Of a DNA stretch of 64,000 bases, positions 43,647 through 52,820 are shown piece by piece. The notes below the pieces were generated by a model. The model was given only the letters and a program-made list of their open reading frames with translations. It ran no database searches and was not told the origin of the DNA. Source of the DNA: Winogradskyella pelagia (lineage in GTDB: Bacteria; Bacteroidota; Bacteroidia; Flavobacteriales; Flavobacteriaceae); the NCBI RefSeq assembly GCF_017581965.1, contig NZ_JAGEVF010000001.1, positions 434,001 to 498,000 on the forward strand. Reading direction: 5' to 3'. Every line of letters starts with the position of its first letter. Position 1 is the first letter of the stretch. A program made the position numbers and the translations under genes.

Positions 43647-44336
43647 ATGAAATTAGAAATCTGCGCAAATTCGTTTCAATCTGCTTTAAATGCAGAAATT
43701 GCAGGTGCACATCGCGTGGAATTATGCCAAGAATTATCCGTTGGAGGAATAACTCCTTCATATGGGTTAATGAAGAAGGTTTCCAAAAAGCTTAATATTC
43801 CAATATTCGTTTTAATCAGACCGCGTTCGGGAGATTTCGTGTATTCAGATGCTGAATTCGAAGTCATGAAATACAATATTGACATTTGTAAATCCTTGGG
43901 CTGCCATGGTATTGTTTCGGGAGTTTTAAACCCGGATAACACAATTGACGTAAAGCGAACTCGAGAATTAGTTATCTATTCAAAACCATTGCCTTTTACA
44001 TTTCATCGTGCCTTTGATGAAGTGACCAGCCCAAAACATGCACTGGAGCAATTAATAGCACTAGGCGTTGATCGAATTTTAACTTCTGGTCAACAGACAA
44101 CTGCAGAAAAAGGTGTAAAGTTACTTAAAGAATTGAACGCTCTTGCTCAAAATAGAATAAGTATCTTACCTGGAGGAAGCATCACTACTAAGAATGTTCA
44201 GCTGTTTAAATCTGCTGGGTTTAAGGAGATCCACGCCTCTGCTTCCAAAACACTGAAGCCAAGCCAAGGGATGTTTAATGCGACCCGAACAGTCTCAGAT
44301 ATAAATAGGATTAAATCTATTTTGAATGCGTTATAG
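43647..44336 (+). CDS. cutC: CutC-family TIM-barrel protein
   Basis: The 229-residue protein starts at the ATG at 43647, one base after the GH20 stop (43643-43645); a TTG at 43635 is less likely. Its motifs are diagnostic of CutC: MKLEICANSFQSALNAEIAG, RVELCQELSVGGITPSYG, VLIRPRSGDFVYSDAEFEVM, FHRAFDE, RILTSGQQTTAEKG and ILPGGSITTKNV. The name copes with early reports of copper tolerance, but a copper role is weakly supported and no copper gene is near. Tight packing between GH20 and GH2 (its end overlaps the GH2 start by 11 bp) points to a role in glycan catabolism. It has no signal peptide, so it is cytoplasmic. Confidence 0.92.
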   Translation: MKLEICANSFQSALNAEIAGAHRVELCQELSVGGITPSYGLMKKVSKKLNIPIFVLIRPRSGDFVYSDAEFEVMKYNIDICKSLGCHGIVSGVLNPDNTIDVKRTRELVIYSKPLPFTFHRAFDEVTSPKHALEQLIALGVDRILTSGQQTTAEKGVKLLKELNALAQNRISILPGGSITTKNVQLFKSAGFKEIHASASKTLKPSQGMFNATRTVSDINRIKSILNAL

Positions 44337-46791
44337 TGTTGTTTTCATTTTGGCCTTTATTCTCGGATGTCAACCAAAATACGATGTTCCTCAGACTATT
44401 GAACTTCATTTAAACTGGCAGTTTCGAAAAGCAGGTGATAGTATTTGGAATTCTGCAACGGTGCCCGGAAATGTGTTTTCAGATTTAATGAAAAATGGAC
44501 TTATTGAAGACCCATTTATTGGCGACAATGAACAAAAAGTCCAATGGGTCTCCGAAGAGGATTGGGAATACAGAACGACCTTTTTAGCAGATGAAGAAAC
44601 ACTCCAAAAGAAAAATGTAGAATTAAATTTTGAAGGTCTAGATACTTATGCCTCCGTTTTTTTGAATGATAGCTTAATCTTAAAAACCAACAATGCATTT
44701 CGAGAATTTAAAGTCAATGTAAAACCACTTTTAAAATCTGAAAATGAATTACGAATTCTTTTTGAATCTACTTCAAAATATGAAGAAAAGGAAAAACAGA
44801 AATTGCCTTATGACTTACCAGAAGGCGAGCGTATTTTTACTAGAAAAGCACAATTTCAATACGGTTGGGATTGGGGCCCAAAACTAAATACTTCAGGGAT
44901 ATGGCGACCAATTGAGTTAATCGCTTGGGATGATTTTAAGTTTCAAAACCTTTTCATAAATCAATTGAAATTGTCAGAAAAAGAAGCTGCTCTAAGTATT
45001 AACTTAAATGATAATGGTCAAATTAATCCCGAATTACAATTTGATGTTTTTGTCAATGATAGCTTATTCATAGAATTTAAGAATCCAAACGCATTAATGC
45101 CAACACAAATTCCAATAACAATCCAAAACCCAAAACTTTGGTGGCCACATAATTTGGGAGAGCCCTATTTGTATGCTATTAAAGTGGTAGTTAAGGATGA
45201 CGAAAGAATCTTAGATAGTATTTCTACACCATATGGTATCCGTGACATTGAATTAGTAACAGAGAAAGATAGTATTGGTGAGTCTTTCTATTTTAAAGTT
45301 AATGGTAAACCGGTTTATGCAAAAGGAACGAATTATATTCCACAAAACAGTTTTCAAAACAAAGTGACTGCTACGGATTATGAAAATCTTTTAAATGATG
45401 TTGTCGAAGCCAATATGAATATGCTCCGTGTTTGGGGTGGTGGCATTTATGAAAACGATATTTTTTATGATTTATGTGATGAAAAAGGAATTTTAGTTTG
45501 GCAAGATTTTATGTTTGCATGCGCGATGTATCCCGGTGATGACGCCTTTTTAGAAAACGTAAAACAGGAAGCCATTGATAATGTGAAACGCCTTAGAAAT
45601 CATGCCTCAATGGCATTGTGGTGTGGTAATAATGAAAATTCTGAAGGTTGGTATCGTTGGGGTTGGCAGAACGGAAGAAGCGAAAGAGAGAAGGAAGAAA
45701 TTTGGAATAACTATTTAAAAGTTTTCGACTCTATTTTGCCTCTTTCAGTTGCTCAACTTACTGATACAGATTATTGGGAAAGTTCCCCTAAATATGGACG
45801 AGGTAATCCAAAACATAAAACTGAAGGTGATGCTCACGATTGGTGGGTTTGGCATGATGGGTATGCGTTCGAGCATCTAGATAAAAATGTACCACGTTTT
45901 ATGAGTGAGTTTGGGTTTCAATCTCTACCCAATTATGAAACTATCAGATATATCAACCAAAGTGATAGCATAGAAATTTTTTCAAAAGGGTTTAAAAATC
46001 ACCAAAAGCATCTCCGAGGGTTCGAACTCATCAGAGATTATATGGAGCGAGATTTTCCAATGCCAAAAGATGCCACGGATTACGTTTATATAAGCCAGTT
46101 GTTGCAGGCTTATGGAATTGCTAAAGGGATAGAGGCGCACCGTAGAGCCAGACCACATAATATGGGCACTTTGTATTGGCAATTAAACGACTGTTGGCCT
46201 TCTGTATCTTGGTCTAGTATCGATTTCCTTGGAAATTGGAAGGCCCTTCATTATAAGGCGAAGCGTAGCTTTGAAAATAGATTAGTTAGCACAAAAGTTG
46301 AAAATGACACGCTGCAAGTCTGGATAGTAAATGATGATTTAAAGGCTTTAAAGGAGAATTTAAAAATTAAGGCTATTGATTTCTTAGGTAAGGTATTGCA
46401 ATCGTATAATCTGTCTGTAAATGTCGCATCGGCTTCAAGTAATTTGGTATTCAAATTACCTTTAAAAGGTTTGGAAAAAAATCTAAATGAAATGGCTGTT
46501 ATTACTGAATTTCAGAATTTAAAACGAGTCCATTGGTTGGTATCGCCAAAAAACCTTTACTTTAAAACGTCACCAATTAGAAAACATATCTCACAGAATA
46601 AAGACGGTTTTAGTATTGAATTATCGAGCAAAACCCTTCAAAAAGATGTGTTTTTGTTTACAGATACGAAGGGAAGATTCTCTGATAATTTTTTCGATAT
46701 GTTACCCAATACGATTTATACTATTATGTTTGAAACTTCGGAATCCTTCAAAGATCTTCATATTAAAAGCTTTAACAATTTCATAAGATAA
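44326..46791 (+). CDS. GH2 beta-mannosidase lipoprotein
   Basis: The 821-residue protein has a lipoprotein signal (VVFILAFILGC, Cys at about 15). Domains in order are a jelly-roll sugar-binding domain (about 20-200), an Ig-like domain, the TIM-barrel catalytic domain (about 310-650) and C-terminal beta domains. The acid/base Glu sits in WCGNNENSEGWYRWGWQ and the nucleophile in RFMSEFGFQSLPN. RVWGGGIYEND and MGTLYWQLNDCWPSVSWSS are further beta-mannosidase signatures that set it apart from beta-galactosidases. It would cleave the Man-beta-1,4-GlcNAc bond of the N-glycan core. It overlaps cutC by 11 bp. Confidence 0.94.
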   Translation: MRYSVVFILAFILGCQPKYDVPQTIELHLNWQFRKAGDSIWNSATVPGNVFSDLMKNGLIEDPFIGDNEQKVQWVSEEDWEYRTTFLADEETLQKKNVELNFEGLDTYASVFLNDSLILKTNNAFREFKVNVKPLLKSENELRILFESTSKYEEKEKQKLPYDLPEGERIFTRKAQFQYGWDWGPKLNTSGIWRPIELIAWDDFKFQNLFINQLKLSEKEAALSINLNDNGQINPELQFDVFVNDSLFIEFKNPNALMPTQIPITIQNPKLWWPHNLGEPYLYAIKVVVKDDERILDSISTPYGIRDIELVTEKDSIGESFYFKVNGKPVYAKGTNYIPQNSFQNKVTATDYENLLNDVVEANMNMLRVWGGGIYENDIFYDLCDEKGILVWQDFMFACAMYPGDDAFLENVKQEAIDNVKRLRNHASMALWCGNNENSEGWYRWGWQNGRSEREKEEIWNNYLKVFDSILPLSVAQLTDTDYWESSPKYGRGNPKHKTEGDAHDWWVWHDGYAFEHLDKNVPRFMSEFGFQSLPNYETIRYINQSDSIEIFSKGFKNHQKHLRGFELIRDYMERDFPMPKDATDYVYISQLLQAYGIAKGIEAHRRARPHNMGTLYWQLNDCWPSVSWSSIDFLGNWKALHYKAKRSFENRLVSTKVENDTLQVWIVNDDLKALKENLKIKAIDFLGKVLQSYNLSVNVASASSNLVFKLPLKGLEKNLNEMAVITEFQNLKRVHWLVSPKNLYFKTSPIRKHISQNKDGFSIELSSKTLQKDVFLFTDTKGRFSDNFFDMLPNTIYTIMFETSESFKDLHIKSFNNFIR

Positions 46792-46808
46792 GTCGGTAGG
46801 CATCTTTG

Positions 46809-46816
46809 TACATTTG
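46809..46816 (+). promoter_or_regulatory. -7 promoter element for the metallophosphoesterase
   Basis: TACATTTG fits TAnnTTTG and lies 20 bp before the ATG, just past the GH2 stop, suggesting the downstream gene is not simply read through from the glycan locus. No TTTG is found 19-20 bp upstream. Confidence 0.45.
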
Positions 46817-46836
46817 ATTAGATAAGAAAATAGCAC

Positions 46837-48075
46837 ATGCGCTGGTTTATTTTTATTCTTCTGGTTGGTATAGCAGATTATTACGCTTTCCAGGCCTTAC
46901 GTACTATAACAAAAGGCAATTGGTGGTACGTTTTATATTGGCTGTTTACCCTTGGTGTCATCGGTAATTTTGTGTATCAGTTTTATGGGTTTAATCGAAG
47001 TAACGGTTTCTCTCAAAGTAATTCTTTGGCGGTCGGTTTTCTGATTGCTATGGTCGTTCCCAAATTAGTGCTAATAGCTATAATGTTTACAGAAGATGTC
47101 TTTAGAGTGCCTCAAGGTCTGTATAGCTATTTTATGCAAGACACTGGTGGAGAAAATGGAGTTAAACATTTTCCGTCCAGACGAAAGTTTATTAGTCAAA
47201 TTGGCCTTGGTTTAGCAGCAATACCATTTGCTTCCATATTGTATGGTATGTACAAAGGCAAATACAATTTTAAAGTACTTAAGTATGTATTGCATTTTGA
47301 AGATTTGCCATCGGCTTTTGATGGATACCAGCTTACTCAAATTAGTGATATACATTCTGGTAGTTTTGATAATGTAGATAAGGTTAAATATGCTATTGAC
47401 CTTATAAATGAACAGAACAGTGACGTCATCCTTTTTACTGGTGATATGGTTAATAATAAAGCGACCGAATTACAACCATATGTGCCAATATTTAAGAAAT
47501 TAAATGCCAAAGATGGTTTATATTCGGTATTGGGCAATCATGATTATGGGGATTATGTCAGGTGGAATTCAGAGGAGGAAAAAATCCAAAATCTTGAGAA
47601 TTTAAAAGATTTGCAAAAGGAGATTGGTTTTGACTTATTGCTCAATGAAAATCGATTTATAGAAAAAAACGGTGAACGCCTTGCTATAATAGGCGTTGAA
47701 AATTGGGGAAAGGGTGGTTTTAAAAAGGCTGGTGATTTAAAACGTGCAATACAAGGAGTTGATAGTGATGATTTTAAGGTTCTATTGAGTCATGATCCAA
47801 GTCATTGGGATGCCGAAGTTGTTAATGACGATTACCATTATCATTTAACCTTAAGCGGCCATACCCATGGAATGCAATTTGGCATTGAAATTCCAGGAGT
47901 GTTTAAATGGAGTCCTGTGAAATGGCGATATAAGCATTGGGCAGGAATTTACGAACAATTAGGACAGTATATTAATGTTAATCGTGGATTTGGATATTTG
48001 GCTTTTCCAGGTAGAGTTGGTATATGGCCAGAAATAACCGTAATAGAATTAAAGAGAGGAACAAAAGAGGCATAA
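46837..48075 (+). CDS. Membrane-anchored metallophosphoesterase
   Basis: The 412-residue protein has about three to four N-terminal membrane helices (about 1-90 and again near 120-140), then a calcineurin-like phosphoesterase domain on about 155-405. Metal-binding motifs are ISDIHSG (GD/DxH), FTGDMVNN, LGNHDYGDY (GNHD), LLSHDPSHW and LSGHTHGMQFG. The full set of metal ligands suggests an active enzyme, using two metals to cleave phosphomono- or diesters. The substrate is unknown; relatives act on lipids such as UDP-diacylglucosamine or on nucleotides. It follows GH2 with its own probable promoter. Confidence 0.88.
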   Translation: MRWFIFILLVGIADYYAFQALRTITKGNWWYVLYWLFTLGVIGNFVYQFYGFNRSNGFSQSNSLAVGFLIAMVVPKLVLIAIMFTEDVFRVPQGLYSYFMQDTGGENGVKHFPSRRKFISQIGLGLAAIPFASILYGMYKGKYNFKVLKYVLHFEDLPSAFDGYQLTQISDIHSGSFDNVDKVKYAIDLINEQNSDVILFTGDMVNNKATELQPYVPIFKKLNAKDGLYSVLGNHDYGDYVRWNSEEEKIQNLENLKDLQKEIGFDLLLNENRFIEKNGERLAIIGVENWGKGGFKKAGDLKRAIQGVDSDDFKVLLSHDPSHWDAEVVNDDYHYHLTLSGHTHGMQFGIEIPGVFKWSPVKWRYKHWAGIYEQLGQYINVNRGFGYLAFPGRVGIWPEITVIELKRGTKEA

Positions 48076-48121
48076 TTGCTAACAATTGTTTATTTTTATG
48101 ATGCTCGGAATGAACTTTCTA

Positions 48122-48129
48122 TAATTTTG
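48122..48129 (+). promoter_or_regulatory. -7 promoter element for the thioredoxin-like gene
   Basis: TAATTTTG fits TAnnTTTG and lies 55 bp before the ATG of the thioredoxin-like gene; the -33 position is poor. Confidence 0.4.
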
Positions 48130-48184
48130 GTATTATATTTTTAATTAGGTTTGTATAACAACGTTTGACTAAAATCCATTTTAT

Positions 48185-48481
48185 ATGTCAAAATTTGGAG
48201 AATTAATTGATGTAGACACTCCTGTTCTTCTAGATTTCTACACAGAATGGAACGAACAATCCATAGCAATGCATCCCGTATTGAGAGACGTCGCGGCAGC
48301 ATTAGGAGATAAAGCCAAAGTGATTAAAATCGATGTAGATAAAAATAAGGAACTTGCAGAAGCATTGCGGGTAAAAGGCCTTCCTACATTAATTATTTAT
48401 AAAAACGGTGAAATGAAATGGCGTCATAGTGGTGAGCAAGATGCGAATACTTTAATTGGCATCATCCAAGAATACGTATAA
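48185..48481 (+). CDS. Thioredoxin-fold protein lacking the redox CxxC
   Basis: The 98-residue cytoplasmic protein has the whole thioredoxin fold: PVLLDFYTEWNEQSIAMHP aligns with the WCGPC region of thioredoxins, KVIKIDVDKNKELAEALRV follows, and the cis-Pro loop is KGLPTLIIYKNGE. Both redox cysteines are replaced (Asn23 and Ser26), and no other Cys is present. It therefore cannot do thiol-disulfide exchange and may instead act as a binding or chaperone-like module. The preserved fold argues against a decayed gene. It stands alone between a metallophosphoesterase and a convergent deacetylase gene. Confidence 0.85.
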   Translation: MSKFGELIDVDTPVLLDFYTEWNEQSIAMHPVLRDVAAALGDKAKVIKIDVDKNKELAEALRVKGLPTLIIYKNGEMKWRHSGEQDANTLIGIIQEYV

Positions 48482-48485
48482 CGTA

Positions 48486-49178
48486 TTAATTTATTGCCTT
48501 AAAATTATAGCCTTCCCTTGAGAAATGGTCTAAAACCTTTGGAAGTGCATATTTAAGATTTCTTTCGGCTTTTAGACTGTCGTGAAATACTACAATACTT
48601 CCAGGTTTAACTTTTAAGATAACATTTTCCAAACATTCTACTTCGGTTGTGTTTTTATCCCAATCAAAAGATAAAACATCCCATAAAATTATTGAATAGC
48701 CCAAGTTTTGAAGCGCCTTACTCTGTTTGGATTTAAACTTGCCATAAGGTGGTCTAAAGAGTTTTTTTTCTTTTGATGTTATATGCGAAGTCGTTTTGAG
48801 CATTTGGTTAGTCCCAACCGTAAAACTATTAAACGCCCCCGAAATCAAATGATTAGTTAACTCTACATCATTTATGTATTCCTTGGTTTTGATTTGCCAT
48901 CCTTTTAAATGATTAAAGGTGTGGTTACCTATGGTGTGTTCGCCCTCAATGATTTCATGCAAAATCTCAGGAAAGGATTTGATGTTATTTCCTATACAGA
49001 AAAATGTGGCTTTTGCTTTATAATCCTTGAGTGTTTGTAATACCCATTGTGTAATTTCTGGTGTTGGTCCATCATCAAAAGTGAGATAAATATCCTTACC
49101 ATTTGTTGGGATAGTCCAGACAAAATTTGGAAAAAGTGATTTTACAAATTCCGGTGTTTTGGCTGGTATAATTTTCAT
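48486..49178 (-). CDS. Polysaccharide deacetylase (NodB/CE4) family protein
   Basis: The 230-residue protein carries the NodB homology domain. IYLTFDDGPTPE holds motif 1 with the catalytic base Asp and metal Asp (TFDDGP), HTIGNHTFNH is motif 2 with the metal-binding His pair, and LFRPPYGKF is motif 3. ILWDVLSFDWD and IVVFHDSLKAE complete the fold. The full motif set predicts an active, zinc-type deacetylase on N-acetylated sugars such as peptidoglycan or other glycans. No clear signal peptide is seen, so the compartment is open. It is 6 bp after the DUF2723 gene and likely co-transcribed with it. Confidence 0.9.
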   Translation of the reverse strand: MKIIPAKTPEFVKSLFPNFVWTIPTNGKDIYLTFDDGPTPEITQWVLQTLKDYKAKATFFCIGNNIKSFPEILHEIIEGEHTIGNHTFNHLKGWQIKTKEYINDVELTNHLISGAFNSFTVGTNQMLKTTSHITSKEKKLFRPPYGKFKSKQSKALQNLGYSIILWDVLSFDWDKNTTEVECLENVILKVKPGSIVVFHDSLKAERNLKYALPKVLDHFSREGYNFKAIN

Positions 49179-49184
49179 CCTTTA

Positions 49185-52100
49185 TTATTCTTGCTCTGGA
49201 GCAATAAGTCCTGAACTGTCATTAAGTAAAGAGTTGATATCAAGATCTTCGCTAGGGGTTAAATCTTCTTCAGAAGGTCCCATGAGGGGGTCAAATAGCT
49301 TTAAATAACTATTAAATTTCTTAGTTTCCTCTAAAACAAAATCTTCGTCATCATATACCACAAGTACATCTACTAATGCCCTGTAGCGTTGAATATCTGT
49401 GTAAATCTCTTCGATTAATCGCTCTTGGGTTTTAATCGATTGACTACTCAGATACATCAGATTTTCTTGGTATTTCCTAGCGACATCCTTAAATAGGTTT
49501 CGAGCTTTTTCGCTGTTGCCAACTTCGTAGTAAGTACTAACATAAGGTTCTAATAAAGAATAAAAGCTAAAGGTGTCAACTGGCATCTTATCCATTGCTA
49601 TATCTGCAATTTCTTCAGCCTTTTGCAGTTTATCTTCATTAATAAGTTGTTCTATCAATCGCGCAATGTTCCCTCTGTAAGTAATACCATTGCGTCGTGT
49701 TTCAATATCGTGATAAATGTCTTCACCACTTCCACCCCAATCCCAAGATTTAACTAAGTCATACATCAAGTCTGCATCAACTCGGCCCATATCGTATGGA
49801 TTAGCTCTATCTACAGGAGTTTTTATAGGCACTAATTTATAACACATACCATCTAATTGTAGGTAGTCTTTTAGCCAAATATAGTCTTCATCACTAAAGG
49901 CGCCACCGGAGAAATATATTGGTCTCTCCCAGTTGTTATTGGCAATAATATCTAGCATTAATAATCTATTTTTATAAATATAACTTCCGTCAATTTGCAG
50001 GTATAGGTTATTTTCAATTTTTGAAGCATCTTTTGGTTTAACAATACCATTTCTTAAAACGGCTTCTTTGTCCACAGGAACACTGATATTCCGTGTTGGA
50101 AAATAATTAGAATTGAGTAGATGCTTTGGATAAACCCTCGGGTCTTCCCCTCTGCGCTCAATAATATATTTTAATTTGGTGGTCGGTTCTTCACTCCCTA
50201 CAAAATCCATGAATTGATTAATGTCTAGAGTGTCTTTTGCTACTTTTTCACTAATCTCTCTATAGATTACAACATCCCTGTTGCTTCCTCTGTATTGATC
50301 GTGAGTAAGCTGCGAGGGAATTGGGTCGCTTTCATAGGCTTTACGCTTCATTTGGTCTATATACCAATCTGTTTGAAATAAGCTTGTATTAACAACTCTT
50401 ACGTCAGTTCTTACACCTTCTATTTCTTGCAGATACCATAGTGGGAAGGAATCATTATCGCCAATTGTAAACAATATAGAATTTGGCGCACAAGATTCTA
50501 GATACTTTCTTGCCATAGCATTAGCAGTATATTTGCCGGAGCGATCGTGGTCATCCCAGTTGTTAGCAGCTAATATACCTGGTACTAAGAGAAGACATAA
50601 TAGACTAATAGCGGGAGCGAGAAATTTAGACTTAATTTTTTCGTTTAGTAAATCATATATAGCATAAACTCCAAATCCAATCCAAATTGCAAAGACATAG
50701 AACGACCCTACTACCGAATAATCGCGCTCCCGAGGTTCAAAAGGTCTAATATTAGTATAGAACTGAATGGCCAAGCCTGTCATTAAGAAAAATACTAATA
50801 GTACCCAGAACCGTTTTTTGTCTACGTTGAGTAAGAAAAAGAAGCCCACAAGACCCAATAACAATGGTAGAAAATAGTAGGTATTCCTTGCTTTGTTTTC
50901 TAGTACATCTGTAGGAAGATTATCTTGAGACATACCAAGATGTATCTCATCTATAAAATCGATTCCAGAAATCCAGTTCCCATTAAAGTCATCATACTTG
51001 CCTTGGACATCGTTTTGACGACCCGTAAAGTTCCACATAAAATAACGCCAATACATGTACCCAAATTGGTATTGAAACATATATGCTAAATTATCTGCAA
51101 AAGAAGGCTGTTCAACAATAAAATACTGTTGGGCAAATCGCCTTAAGAATTGGTCATAACCTTCATAATCAATCTCGCCATTAGCTACTTTCATCCGAAA
51201 GTCCATAACCATTTGGTCTATTCTACGTTTTTCTTGTAACGCATATTGTCCAGCACGATCTTCGTCAAGGCCATAGCTTAAAGCTTCCTCGTATATATCA
51301 TTTTGTAGGCTAGGATCAATTTTAAAATCGATCAAGCCCGTAAACATCATATAGTTTTGAGCATGCTCGCTGCTCCACATTCTTGGGAGTACAAAGGCAT
51401 GATCGTGATTATAGTTTTGTTTACTTTTTTCCCAATCGTTTATGATAACGTACTTTCCTAATGCCTCGTCCTTCTCATAGTTTTTTTTGTCGTCAACAAA
51501 GGGCTCGTTTTTATCTGCTCCCGAGTAGATTTCGGTAAATTGAGGGCCATAAAAAAGGTGAGTTTCGGGGTATTGCTCTAAATTGTAGTAGGCCAGTAAT
51601 TCCCTAGCATCAGAAGGATTATTTTCATTAATTATTACATTGGCATTTGCCCGAATAGGTAACATTACCCAAGAAGAAAAACCAATAAAAATGAACATAA
51701 GACACAGCACCATTGTGTTGAGATGCGGCATTTGGTGCTTTCTTGTATAGTTAAGTCCAAAATAGAATAGAGCAATAACTATAAGACCTGTGATTACAGT
51801 ACCTGAGTTAAAAGGAAGACCTATTGAGTTCACAAAAAAGACCTCAAGATTTCCAAACAATTTTAGCGTTGTAGGCAATAATAGTTTGAAAATAAACAGC
51901 AAGATTGCAGCTGATGCAACATTAGCTATGATAAAGTTCTTAACTGTTATGGTTTTATAATTTTTAAAATAATAGATAAGTCCAATAGCAGGTATAGTTA
52001 AAAGTCCCATAAAATGAACACCAAAAGACAAGCCAATAATAAATGCCATTAGAACAAGCCAACGATTTCCTCTGGGTTTATCCATATCTTGCTCCCATCT

Positions 52101-52589
52101 TAAACCGACGTAAAATAAAATGGCCATAATTAACGTAGCCATGGCATATACTTCGGTTTCAACGGCATTAAACCAAAAAGAGTCAGTAAATGTAAAAGCT
52201 AAGCTACCTACAAAGGCACTACCTAATATGGCATGTCCTTTAGAAGTAGAAGACGAATCATCATATTTAACCAGCTTAACTAACAGCATACTAATAGTCC
52301 AGAACATAAATAGTATGGTAAATGCACTGGCCACGGCACTCATCATATTCATAATCATTCCTATTTGCGAAGGTTCAAACGCAAATACGGAAAAAAATGC
52401 ACCTAACATTTGGAATAATGGCGCTCCAGGAGGATGTCCCACCTGTAATTTTGAAGAAGTTAAAATATATTCTCCTGCATCCCAAAAACTCACCGTGGGT
52501 TCAATAGTTGAAGCATAAACGACAAATGCAATAGCAAAGACACTCCATGCTAGAATAGTATTCCACTTCTTAAAATTAAAATTACTCAT
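49185..52589 (-). CDS. DUF2723 membrane protein (glycosyltransferase-like) with C-terminal TPR-like region
   Basis: The 1134-residue protein has a large polytopic N-terminal half (about 12 helices to residue 320, then more around 565-680). Its first loop EPTVSFWDAGEYILTSSKLQVGHPPG is the DUF2723 signature; the Asp-Ala-Gly-Glu resembles the catalytic acidic motif in the first loop of GT-C transferases. The soluble C-terminal part includes SILFTIGDNDSFPLWYLQE and a helical, TPR-like segment after about 960. GT-C members use polyprenyl-linked sugars to glycosylate proteins or lipids in the periplasm, so protein O-glycosylation is plausible. No substrate is shown. It precedes the deacetylase gene by 6 bp. 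Confidence 0.85.
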   Translation of the reverse strand: MSNFNFKKWNTILAWSVFAIAFVVYASTIEPTVSFWDAGEYILTSSKLQVGHPPGAPLFQMLGAFFSVFAFEPSQIGMIMNMMSAVASAFTILFMFWTISMLLVKLVKYDDSSSTSKGHAILGSAFVGSLAFTFTDSFWFNAVETEVYAMATLIMAILFYVGLRWEQDMDKPRGNRWLVLMAFIIGLSFGVHFMGLLTIPAIGLIYYFKNYKTITVKNFIIANVASAAILLFIFKLLLPTTLKLFGNLEVFFVNSIGLPFNSGTVITGLIVIALFYFGLNYTRKHQMPHLNTMVLCLMFIFIGFSSWVMLPIRANANVIINENNPSDARELLAYYNLEQYPETHLFYGPQFTEIYSGADKNEPFVDDKKNYEKDEALGKYVIINDWEKSKQNYNHDHAFVLPRMWSSEHAQNYMMFTGLIDFKIDPSLQNDIYEEALSYGLDEDRAGQYALQEKRRIDQMVMDFRMKVANGEIDYEGYDQFLRRFAQQYFIVEQPSFADNLAYMFQYQFGYMYWRYFMWNFTGRQNDVQGKYDDFNGNWISGIDFIDEIHLGMSQDNLPTDVLENKARNTYYFLPLLLGLVGFFFLLNVDKKRFWVLLVFFLMTGLAIQFYTNIRPFEPRERDYSVVGSFYVFAIWIGFGVYAIYDLLNEKIKSKFLAPAISLLCLLLVPGILAANNWDDHDRSGKYTANAMARKYLESCAPNSILFTIGDNDSFPLWYLQEIEGVRTDVRVVNTSLFQTDWYIDQMKRKAYESDPIPSQLTHDQYRGSNRDVVIYREISEKVAKDTLDINQFMDFVGSEEPTTKLKYIIERRGEDPRVYPKHLLNSNYFPTRNISVPVDKEAVLRNGIVKPKDASKIENNLYLQIDGSYIYKNRLLMLDIIANNNWERPIYFSGGAFSDEDYIWLKDYLQLDGMCYKLVPIKTPVDRANPYDMGRVDADLMYDLVKSWDWGGSGEDIYHDIETRRNGITYRGNIARLIEQLINEDKLQKAEEIADIAMDKMPVDTFSFYSLLEPYVSTYYEVGNSEKARNLFKDVARKYQENLMYLSSQSIKTQERLIEEIYTDIQRYRALVDVLVVYDDEDFVLEETKKFNSYLKLFDPLMGPSEEDLTPSEDLDINSLLNDSSGLIAPEQE

Positions 52590-52690
52590 GTAATCTTGTT
52601 TAATGATGCTGGCGAATTTAATAATTATTACAATACAGACACGTGTTTTAAGGTAACGTTAAGTAAATTAGGTTATTTTTAAAGAAAATT

Positions 52691-52721
52691 TTTGTTCGAG
52701 AAAAAGTTTATTATAAATTTG
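52691..52721 (+). promoter_or_regulatory. Canonical Bacteroidota promoter for tRNA-Gln
   Basis: TTTG (52691-52694), a 19-bp spacer and TAAATTTG (52714-52721) match both consensus elements. The tRNA starts 19 bp after the -7 element. Confidence 0.8.
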
Positions 52722-52739
52722 CAACCTCTTTTGAGAGAT

Positions 52740-52812
52740 TGGCCCATGGTGTAACTGGCAACACGTCTGGTTTTGGTCCAGAAGAGTCTAGGTTCGAGCC
52801 CTAGTGGGCCAA
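52740..52812 (+). tRNA. tRNA-Gln (anticodon TTG)
   Basis: The 73-base sequence folds as a cloverleaf. The 7-bp acceptor TGGCCCA/TGGGCCA closes it. The anticodon stem TCTGG/CCAGA carries loop TTTTGGT with anticodon TTG, and the T arm has the standard GTTCGAGCC core. The 3' CCA is not encoded. It would read CAA codons (and CAG by wobble). A promoter lies directly upstream and a terminator downstream, so it is a single-gene unit. Confidence 0.95.
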
Positions 52813-52820
52813 CAAAAAAT

